Under the pieces are notes generated by a model, which had not been told where the DNA came from, did not search any database, and saw only the letters and a list, made by a program, of their open reading frames with translations. The position numbers were made by a program, and so were the translations under genes. Positions 14,643 through 19,293 of a stretch of 19,293 bases of DNA are shown here, one piece after another. The stretch covers positions 1-19,293 of the forward strand of contig CATOOY010000023.1 in the NCBI GenBank assembly GCA_951801995.1, given 5' to 3'. Numbering within the stretch: the stretch's first letter is position 1; each line of letters opens with the position of its first letter. This DNA comes from an uncultured Erysipelotrichaceae bacterium (lineage in GTDB: Bacteria; Bacillota_I; Bacilli_A; RF39; UBA660).

Positions 14643-14958
14643 AAATTTCACACTCCTTAATAAATTCATTTACTGATTCAAAGAAAATCTTAAAACTATC
14701 CATTAGTTCCTTCATACGTTTAATACCTAACTCATTAATATGATAATACTTACGAGGTGGTCCTTCATTAGATTCTACAAGATAGGTATCAAAATAATGA
14801 TCATTAGTAAGTCTTTTTAAAAGTGGATATACTGTTCCATCATTCACATCTACTACCTTAGAAACCTCTAAAGTAAGTTCATATCCATATCTATCTTTTT
14901 TATAGACACAACAAAGTACAATAAGCTCTAATACGCCCTTTTTAAATTGTGTATTCAT
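14635..14958 (-). CDS. PadR-family transcriptional regulator
   Basis: A 107-residue winged-helix repressor. Marks of the family: FKKGVLELIVLCCVYKKDRYGYEL at the N-terminus, DVNDGTVYPLLKRLTNDHY (recognition helix, about 37-55), and GPPRKYYHINELGIKRMKEL (wing and following helix, about 65-85). The last helix serves for dimerisation. It probably represses its own operon with the HAAS protein; ligand unknown. The ribosome site is GAGGTGA. The promoter upstream is a clear sigma-A promoter with a small dyad next to the -10. Confidence 0.93.
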   Translation of the reverse strand: MNTQFKKGVLELIVLCCVYKKDRYGYELTLEVSKVVDVNDGTVYPLLKRLTNDHYFDTYLVESNEGPPRKYYHINELGIKRMKELMDSFKIFFESVNEFIKECEICD

Positions 14959-14971
14959 GTATCACCTCACA

Positions 14972-15005
14972 CTATTAGTATACACACACTACCTTGTATT
15001 GTCAA
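14972..15005 (-). promoter_or_regulatory. Sigma-A promoter and candidate PadR operator
   Basis: On the minus strand TTGACA (15000-15005) and TATACT (14977-14982) are 17 bp apart, a near-consensus vegetative promoter. Directly over the start region lies the dyad ACTA-A-TAGT (14972-14980), and AGTACT overlaps the -35; both are possible PadR contact sites. Autoregulation is typical for PadR proteins. Confidence 0.75.
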
Positions 15006-15073
15006 GTACTATCAAAATAAAAGTAGCAAAAGATTTTTTCTTTATAAAATTATATGTTTTTTTTCCAATTTCA

Positions 15074-15082
15074 TGCTATAAT
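15074..15082 (+). promoter_or_regulatory. Extended -10 promoter of the gene at 15098
   Basis: TGcTATAAT lies 16 nt before the ATG at 15098. The TG motif makes it an extended -10; the -35 region is only a T-rich stretch. The promoter is divergent from that of padR. Confidence 0.6.
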
Positions 15083-15097
15083 GAATATGGTGAGAAT

Positions 15098-16183
15098 ATG
15101 AGTGAGGAAAATAAAGTAATAATAAATACACAAAGAACAATGGAAAAATTTCTTTCACAAGTAGAAAATAAAGTAAAAGAAAACACTTACTCTTCTAAAG
15201 AAGAATTATTAGGTGAAATAAATGATTTCAAAACATTTATAAGCAATTTATCAAAAACAGAAGAAGTACATTTACAACATTTTGATAAACAAATTTTAAA
15301 TATTTTACAAATCTATGATGAAAAAAGTACAAAGATACAAAAGCAAGAAGAAAATAACTATTCTGAGTTTGAAAGAGAAAATAAAATAGCAGGTGGAACA
15401 ATGACAGTAAAAGGAAGACAACATACTATTATCCAAACACCAGGTTCAGAAAAAAGTGTATGGCAAGAAATGAAAGACATGTATAATGAAGAAGCCGTCA
15501 AAAACATAGATACACCATTAACGCCACCAAAAGATACTACCGAAAATAATTTTGAACGACTAAGAAGCCACACACATGAAGAAATTCATATGACAAAAGA
15601 TAGTAAAAACACATTTTCAGTTTGTAAAAAAGCATTACAATACTATGGTATAAAAAATAATATTATGCTAGACTTTTCAAACGATGGATTAGCAAGAGAT
15701 AAAAATGGAACAATGTATGAAGCTGTAGTAAATATAACAGGAGAAATAACAATATATAAAACAAAAACAACTACTATAGCAAATAAAAACCCACATATAG
15801 AAGAAAAAACAGAATTAGAAACTGTTTCTATAACAGAAATAATAGAATTTGAAAAAACAAAACCAATAAATGAGCAAACAATCAATTTTGGATTTTTAGA
15901 ATACTTAAGAAATCATTTAGAAAGTTATAAAGAAATATTAGAAGATCCTAGTACCAATCTTTCAAAGGAAGAAAAAAGAATGTATGAAGACTTACTAAAA
16001 GAAAATTTAGAACAAAAAAGGAGAGAAGAATTCATGGCACAAAAAGAACAACCAAAAGTATATGTATTAGAAGAAAATAAACCTGGACGTAACGGCTTTG
16101 TAAATGCCCTATTATTATCCATTATCACTACCCTATTTGGTGGACTTTGTCTAACATACTTCCTTATGGGAATACTTGCATAA
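15098..16183 (+). CDS. Unrecognised protein with C-terminal membrane anchor
   Basis: A 361-residue protein that I do not recognise. It begins with a helical, Lys/Glu-rich region (about 1-90) likely to form a coiled coil. A Pro/Thr-rich linker (about 120-160) follows, then a mixed domain (about 175-260), another charged helical stretch (about 275-335), and one C-terminal membrane helix (about 333-360, NALLLSIITTLFGGLCLTYF). Such a tail-anchored layout puts the bulk in the cytoplasm. I start at ATG 15098 with GGTGAG ahead; the frame open to 14957 lies across the divergent promoters and is not coding. It is the immediate neighbour of sigK, and the last 30 codons are duplicated at 18305-18394 next to intact sigK. 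A sporulation role is possible only by position. Confidence 0.7.
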   Translation: MSEENKVIINTQRTMEKFLSQVENKVKENTYSSKEELLGEINDFKTFISNLSKTEEVHLQHFDKQILNILQIYDEKSTKIQKQEENNYSEFERENKIAGGTMTVKGRQHTIIQTPGSEKSVWQEMKDMYNEEAVKNIDTPLTPPKDTTENNFERLRSHTHEEIHMTKDSKNTFSVCKKALQYYGIKNNIMLDFSNDGLARDKNGTMYEAVVNITGEITIYKTKTTTIANKNPHIEEKTELETVSITEIIEFEKTKPINEQTINFGFLEYLRNHLESYKEILEDPSTNLSKEEKRMYEDLLKENLEQKRREEFMAQKEQPKVYVLEENKPGRNGFVNALLLSIITTLFGGLCLTYFLMGILA

Positions 16184-16202
16184 AATTAAATTGGACAAAA
16201 TA

Positions 16203-16233
16203 AAAATCATATCTTTATTAAGGATGTGATTTT
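16203..16233 (+). terminator. Hairpin after the upstream gene, copy A
   Basis: AAAATCATATCTTT (16203-16216) pairs over 14 positions (with G-T pairs) with AAGGATGTGATTTT (16220-16233) around a 3-nt loop. T residues follow. It acts as the terminator of the gene at 15098, and its right arm is also the ribosome site of the dead sigK start. Confidence 0.65.
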
Positions 16234-16279
16234 TTGTTTGAATTTATAAAAAAATAATAAAAGATTTATATATTTTTAC
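16234..16279 (+). pseudogene. sigK: Dead 5' end of sigK (copy A)
   Basis: TTG start and codons MFEFIKK are as in the intact gene at 18458. Then one A is missing in the A-run, which brings TAA at 16255-16257. Without the frameshift the sequence would continue like sigK until 16279, where homology stops and the inserted DNA begins. It is a remnant left by the insertion. Confidence 0.85.
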
Positions 16280-16462
16280 CATTCTTAAATGCTTCATAAA
16301 TCTCTATAAAAGTTGCCCCTTTTTCCATATTTCTTTTTCTAAATTTGGATTATCATAGGTATTAGGCAAAAACACTTCATGTCCTTTATTTATTAAATAT
16401 TCTTTTATTGGTGAAATTTTATCATAAAAAGATGTGCTTGATATTATAAATATTTTCATCAT
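16266..16462 (-). pseudogene. Broken nucleoside 2-deoxyribosyltransferase-like gene
   Basis: From ATG 16459 (or 16462) the frame encodes MKIFIISSTSFYDKISPIKE, then GHEVFLPNTYDNPNLEKEIW, like the N-terminus of a family of Rossmann-like proteins related to nucleoside 2-deoxyribosyltransferases. After about 50 residues it stops. In another frame the following bases encode ATFIEIYEAFKNGKNI, the expected later part of the same family. The middle (roughly 50-60 residues with the catalytic Glu region) is thus deleted with a frameshift. The end runs into the sigK remnant. It follows rhuM closely and was probably its operon partner. Confidence 0.65.
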
Positions 16463-16469
16463 CAAACCT

Positions 16470-17483
16470 CTATTCAATTTTTTCATTTTTCATTTCAATC
16501 ATAAATTTATCAAAATCAGATTCAAACAACTTATCTTGTACAATTCTATATTTTTCAAACTCTGATAAAGCAAAACTTTCAGCAACTTTATGAGAAACTT
16601 TACCTAGATTATCTAATACTTCTCTTTCATTGAATTGTAAAAATACATCTAATCTTTTTTTCCAATCTTCCATTGTCATTGGAATATGCCTTTCGGCTTG
16701 GTCTTCAGCATAATCCAAATACATTGTAACAATTCTTTCTAAAGACCTAAGTTCATCTTTAGTTAAATAATTTTTGGCAACGACAACATCAGTTGCCATT
16801 ATTTTACCATTTGGAGAATTTTTCCAAGTTGTAAGACCCATATGTTCTTTTTTATGATTCGCTCTTTCTACTATAACTTCTGCAGCAGTATTACCATGTG
16901 TGGCATAATGCATTTTGTTTTGAACGGTTTTAAAAAATTCTTTTGTTGTAGAAGAAGTTACATTATAATCCAAACTAGTAGCATAAATATCAGTAATTTT
17001 TTGATAAAAATTTCTTTCACTTATTCTAATTTCTCTAATCTCTTGAAGTAATTCATCAAAATAATTTTCATTTAAAAAAGTTCCATTTTTAAGTCTTTCT
17101 TTGTCCAAAACATATCCTTTAACAGAATATTGTTTTAATACATTAATTGCCCATAATCTAAATTCTATTGCTCTTTTACTATTAACTTTAAAACCAACTG
17201 AAATAATAGCATCTAAATTATAGTATTTAGTCTTATAATTCTTACCATCTTCGGCAGTATGTAAGAAATCCTTACATACTGAATTTCTATCTAATTCGTG
17301 TCCTAAAATATTATTTAAGTGCATTGTAATATTATTTCTAGATGTATCAAAAAGTTCAGCTATTAATTTTTGGCTGAGCCAAACTGATTTATCATCTACT
17401 ATTACTTCAATTGTTTTCTCTTTATTTTGTTTTGTAAAAATTAAAAATTCTGCTGTTGAATTTCTTATTTGTAACGTTTGCAT
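16470..17483 (-). CDS. RhuM-family protein (second copy)
   Basis: A 337-residue Virulence_RhuM protein, full length. It shares many blocks with the copy at 642-1619: NNITMHLNNI, YNLDAIISVGFKVNSKRA, FFKTVQNKMHYATHGNTAAE, KNYLTKDELRSLERIV and HIPMTMEDWKKRLDVF. The two differ at roughly half of the positions, so they are old relatives and not a recent duplication. Strong ribosome site AGGAGGTGA before ATG 17483. It is the only complete gene besides the antitoxin in this otherwise decayed insertion. Function unknown. Confidence 0.88.
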   Translation of the reverse strand: MQTLQIRNSTAEFLIFTKQNKEKTIEVIVDDKSVWLSQKLIAELFDTSRNNITMHLNNILGHELDRNSVCKDFLHTAEDGKNYKTKYYNLDAIISVGFKVNSKRAIEFRLWAINVLKQYSVKGYVLDKERLKNGTFLNENYFDELLQEIREIRISERNFYQKITDIYATSLDYNVTSSTTKEFFKTVQNKMHYATHGNTAAEVIVERANHKKEHMGLTTWKNSPNGKIMATDVVVAKNYLTKDELRSLERIVTMYLDYAEDQAERHIPMTMEDWKKRLDVFLQFNEREVLDNLGKVSHKVAESFALSEFEKYRIVQDKLFESDFDKFMIEMKNEKIE

Positions 17484-17694
17484 TTCTTCACCTCCTAAAT
17501 AATTTTCTATAAATCATATAACTAATTATAACTTAAATAATGTATAATTCATATAATTTCATAAAAAAGTTGAAAATTATACTACAACAGGATATGGGAA
17601 TGCACCACCAACACTTTTCGATCCTGCGGAAAAAAACCTTTTCATATATTTTAAGGTTCTAAATCAATTAAAATATACTTTTTTCTCTTTGTGT
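17484..17694. other. Gap upstream of the second rhuM
   Basis: About 210 bp without a gene. It holds the rhuM ribosome site and possible -10 boxes (for example TATAAT on the minus strand at 17576-17581). The segment 17582-17640 is clearly richer in G and C than its surroundings and has a short plus-strand frame reading TTTGYGNAPPTLFDPA that I cannot assign; it may be a gene remnant. Confidence 0.4.
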
Positions 17695-17775
17695 TTATAC
17701 ATAATTTAAAATAGCAGTATTTGGATAACAATATTCATTATCATTCTCAAAGGTATATTTATACTTACCATCCAT
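17695..17775 (-). pseudogene. Truncated Fic toxin N-terminus
   Basis: A 26-residue frame starts at ATG 17775, overlapping the end of the antitoxin gene. It reads YKYTFENDNEYCYPNTAILNYV and then stops. Y-x-Y-x-x-x-x-x-x-Y-CYPNTxxL is the usual N-terminus of Fic proteins that follow VbhA-type antitoxins. The Fic core with its HPFxxGNGR motif is gone, so the toxin is dead. Confidence 0.68.
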
Positions 17776-17968
17776 AAATTTGTTTATACCTTTCAATTAC
17801 TTTTTGACATTCTTTTTCAGTTGTACTTTGACCTGTAAGACATTTCTTAATATTTTCTTTTATTTCTTTTGTTAAAGGCATTCCTTCTTGAGCCATAGAA
17901 CCATTAATTTTTTTTACATTTTCATCAATTTCTTTAGATGTAAATTGTTTTTCTTTATTGCTATTCAT
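17765..17968 (-). CDS. VbhA-like antitoxin (orphan)
   Basis: A 67-residue helical protein. GSMAQEGMPLTKEI contains S-M-A-Q-E-G, which fits the Fic inhibitory motif [S/T]xxxE[G/N], whose Glu blocks ATP binding in Fic AMP-transferases. The rest (EIKENIKKCLTGQSTTEKECQKVIERYK) fits the remaining helices of the VbhA family. The cognate toxin directly downstream is truncated to 26 residues, so the antitoxin is an orphan. The ribosome site is poor (TTGG), and a TATAAT lies at 17989-17994 on the minus strand. Confidence 0.78.
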   Translation of the reverse strand: MNSNKEKQFTSKEIDENVKKINGSMAQEGMPLTKEIKENIKKCLTGQSTTEKECQKVIERYKQIYGW

Positions 17969-18164
17969 CCAATATTTTATATAATATTATTATACCATTT
18001 TTTACTAATTTTAGAAACATTTTCACATAATATTTTCATCATCTTACATCATATAAATTATTGTAGTATTCTGAAAGCAATTAATACGAAAAAGAATGAT
18101 ATTTAATGAAAAAACAATAAATCTAAACATAATAATAGAAAAAATTGCTATGTAATCTCACAAA
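17969..18164. other. Gap between antitoxin and recombinase fragment
   Basis: About 195 bp, extremely AT-rich, with the -10 box of the antitoxin gene (17989-17994, minus strand) at its left end. I see no gene, RNA or repeat in the rest. It may be eroded recombinase sequence, since the frame of the fragment at 18165 is closed by a stop at 18153. Confidence 0.4.
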
Positions 18165-18290
18165 TCTAAATATACTAGTAAAGAAGAAAGTGATATTGTT
18201 ATTTATGAAAAGGAAGATTTTACTAGTGTTAATACCAAAAGACCAAACTTTCAAAGAATATTAAAAGATATTAAAGACAATGTCAATAGG
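18165..18290 (+). pseudogene. Serine-recombinase fragment
   Basis: The frame reads SDIVIYEKEDFTSVNTKRPNFQRILKDIKD over its main part. It lines up with VNEYVDDGFTGTNFERPSFRRMIKDIEFGK of the intact recombinase at 2681: key shared residues are D-F/T-T-x-x-N-x-x-RP-x-F-x-R-x-x-KDI. Only about 35 residues of the resolvase domain remain, with neither the catalytic Ser nor the C-terminal part. It ends against direct repeat copy B. Confidence 0.7.
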
Positions 18291-18394
18291 AAAACGATGA
18301 TGATGGCTTTGTAAACGCCCTATTACTATCCATTATCACTACCCTATTTGGTAGAATTTGTCTAACATACTTCCTTATGGGAATACTTGCATAA
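18290..18394 (+). pseudogene. Duplicated 3' end of the anchor-protein gene
   Basis: The last 30 codons of the gene at 15098-16183 reappear here in frame to the stop TAA (18392-18394). Two changes are synonymous and two change residues (GG-L to GR-I). An in-frame stop at 18287-18289 precedes, and no start is seen, so it is not expressed as a protein of its own. Confidence 0.8.
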
Positions 18395-18504
18395 AATTAA
18401 ATTGGACAAAATAAAAATGAAAAAGAAAATCATATCTTTAATTAAGGATGTGATTTTTTGTTTGAATTTATAAAAAAAATAGTAAAAGATTTATATCTTT
18501 TTAC
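18305..18504 (+). repeat. Direct repeat copy B (gene end plus sigK start)
   Basis: A 200-bp counterpart of 16094-16279, next to the intact sigK. It has 12 extra nt (a GAAAAAGAAAAT stretch) just before the hairpin compared with copy A, and the full eight-A run that keeps sigK in frame. Confidence 0.9.
18426..18457 (+). promoter_or_regulatory. Hairpin that contains the sigK ribosome site
   Basis: A 14-position stem (left arm 18426-18439, loop AATT, right arm 18444-18457) ends exactly at the TTG start codon. The right arm includes AAGGATG, the sigK Shine-Dalgarno. In a read-through transcript this site would be paired; a transcript starting in the loop would leave it free. CATATCTT in the left arm resembles a sigma-E -10, but no good -35 is seen. 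Confidence 0.5.
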
Positions 18505-19150
18505 AGCTGCCTATTCTAATAATCTATTTCCTGATCCTCTTTCTTTAGAAGAAGAAAATAAATATTTAGATCTAGCCAAAACAGGGGACGAAAATGCTAG
18601 AAATAAACTTATCGAACATAATTTGCGTTTAGTAGCACATATAGTAAAAAAATACGATCACAATAAAGAAGATATGGATGATTTAATCAGTATTGGTACA
18701 ATTGGGCTAATCAAAGGAATCGATAGCTATTCACACAAACATGGCACAAGACTAACAACATATGCAGCAAGATGTATTGAAAATGAAATACTAATGCATT
18801 ATCGTTCCGATAAAAAAAATAATAAAAATGTAAGTATAAATGAATCAATTGGTTTTGACAAAGATGGAAATGAAATTACCTTTCTAGATATACTTAAAAC
18901 CCCTAAACCAGATTTCGCCTTAGATATACATAAACAAGATAATATTAAACTTTTAAAAGAATATTTTCATATTTTAACAGAAAGAGAACAAGAAATTATT
19001 ATAAAAAGATATGGTTTAGGAAACAGTAAAGAAATTACACAAAAAGAAATAGCAAAAACATTAGGAATATCAAGAAGTTATGTTTCTCGTATTGAAAAAA
19101 GAGCACTTACTAAATTATTAAGAGAATTTTTAAAACATAATAACATATAA
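18458..19150 (+). CDS. sigK: Mother-cell sigma factor K (pro-SigK form)
   Basis: A 230-residue sigma-70 factor closely like SigK: LIEHNLRLVAHIVKKYD, DDLISIGTIGLIKGIDSYS, TTYAARCIENEILMHYRS (regions 2.1-2.4) and GISRSYVSRIEKRALTKL (region 4.2). It directs late mother-cell gene expression in sporulation. The N-terminus before NNLFPDPLS is a 20-residue hydrophobic/basic stretch (FEFIKKIVKDLYLFTAAYS) comparable to the pro-sequence of B. subtilis pro-SigK, only a few residues shorter. Processing by a SpoIVFB-like protease is thus likely. Start is TTG, with AAGGATG in a hairpin directly ahead. It is complete and uninterrupted, although a mobile relic lies just upstream and a dead 5' copy lies at 16234. 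Confidence 0.93.
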   Translation: MFEFIKKIVKDLYLFTAAYSNNLFPDPLSLEEENKYLDLAKTGDENARNKLIEHNLRLVAHIVKKYDHNKEDMDDLISIGTIGLIKGIDSYSHKHGTRLTTYAARCIENEILMHYRSDKKNNKNVSINESIGFDKDGNEITFLDILKTPKPDFALDIHKQDNIKLLKEYFHILTEREQEIIIKRYGLGNSKEITQKEIAKTLGISRSYVSRIEKRALTKLLREFLKHNNI

Positions 19151-19175
19151 AAAGTGTATAAAATACACTTTTTTA
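19151..19175. terminator. Terminator of sigK
   Basis: AAAGTGTAT (19151-19159) pairs with ATACACTTT (19163-19171) over an AAA loop and is followed by a T-run. The TAA of the minus-strand gene on the right lies within the T-run, so it may serve both directions. Confidence 0.82.
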
Positions 19176-19293
19176 TTTTTTCTCAAAAGTAATAGTAATA
19201 TTATTCTCTTTTGCAATATCTAATAATGTCTCTATTCCATAGTTTACTTCATCTGCTTCATATTTTTGGATTATACTTTCACTTTTATTTAAT
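19173..19293 (-). CDS. C-terminus of an unrecognised protein (partial)
   Basis: A minus-strand frame is open from the right window edge to TAA at 19173-19175, 39 codons. It reads ADEVNYGIETLLDIAKENN, then ITITFEKK at the end: one helix and one strand. The start lies outside the window. It converges on sigK and shares its terminator. Too little is visible for a family call. Confidence 0.5.
   Translation of the reverse strand, partial: LNKSESIIQKYEADEVNYGIETLLDIAKENNITITFEKK

Larger units (their letters stand above)
16094..16279 (+). repeat. Direct repeat copy A (gene end plus sigK start)
   Basis: This 186-bp segment runs from the last 30 codons of the upstream gene through the intergenic hairpin into the first codons of sigK. 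It matches 18305-18504 with scattered substitutions, a 12-nt indel before the hairpin and single-base indels. The coding differences include synonymous ones (AAT/AAC, TTA/CTA). Confidence 0.9.
16280..18304. mobile_element. Decayed insertion at the sigK locus
   Basis: The 2.0 kb between the two direct repeats has a gene content foreign to the locus: deoxyribosyltransferase remnant, rhuM, truncated fic, VbhA-like antitoxin and a serine-recombinase fragment. Most are broken, so it is a relic. It is unable to move by its own recombinase. sigK is a known target of skin elements in Bacillus and Clostridioides, where recombinases excise them in the mother cell. Here the downstream sigK is complete without excision. 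Confidence 0.75.

Noticed and set aside
17582..17640. GC-richer segment reading TTTGYGNAPPTLFDPA on the plus strand
   Set aside because: Too short and without a start; I could not assign it to any family, so it is only mentioned in the gap entry.
16280..18304. A functional skin element that must be excised for SigK production
   Set aside because: sigK at 18458 is complete with its own start and ribosome site, and the recombinase is only a fragment.
1..19293. tRNA, rRNA or CRISPR arrays
   Set aside because: No cloverleaf with tRNA-conserved bases, no rRNA sequence and no regularly spaced short repeats were seen on either strand.

Overview
The window is about 19.3 kb of very AT-rich DNA from a spore-forming, low-GC Firmicute. 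This follows from spoVAC-spoVAD-spoVAE, a spoIIAA-like/sigF-like pair, sigK, purine-poor Shine-Dalgarno starts of ATG/GTG/TTG type and the standard genetic code. An uncultured gut lineage of Bacilli, Erysipelotrichia or Clostridia type is my inference; species cannot be read from the sequence.

Region 1 (1-4231) is the right end of an integrated mobile element. It holds the tail of an unrecognised helical protein, a RhuM-family protein, a gluzincin-type metallopeptidase, a small ORF whose start codon lies in a hairpin, and a large serine recombinase. The recombinase stop codon abuts a beheaded LysM-domain reading frame (4237-4365), so the element most likely sits inside a host LysM gene. The left end lies outside the window.

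Region 2 (4366-8894) is a minus-strand housekeeping run: deoD, two M16-like peptidase genes (ymfF/ymfH type), adenosine deaminase and secG. DeoD and adenosine deaminase form a purine nucleoside salvage pair. The hexameric DeoD carries Asn at the position of the catalytic Asp204 of the E. coli enzyme.

Region 3 (8895-13149) is sporulation DNA split by mutY. The spoVAC-AD-AE operon (minus strand) has a near-perfect sigma-G type promoter. mutY runs on the plus strand. A SpoIIAA-like STAS protein and a SigF/G-type sigma factor lie 11 bp apart on the minus strand with no spoIIAB between them, and the STAS protein lacks the phosphorylatable serine.

Region 4 (13241-15097) is a PadR regulator plus a HAAS/DUF1700 membrane protein, with a good sigma-A promoter. 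A divergent gene (15098-16183) encodes an unrecognised protein with a C-terminal membrane anchor.

Region 5 (16094-19175) is the sigK locus. A 2.0 kb block of decayed mobile DNA lies between two imperfect direct copies of a 186-200 bp segment that spans the end of the upstream gene and the first codons of sigK. It contains a broken deoxyribosyltransferase-like gene, a second rhuM, a truncated fic with its VbhA-like antitoxin, and a serine-recombinase fragment. The upstream sigK start is frameshifted and dead; the downstream sigK is complete. This resembles a degenerate skin-type insertion that brought its own sigK 5' end. A partial unknown gene (minus strand) closes the window.
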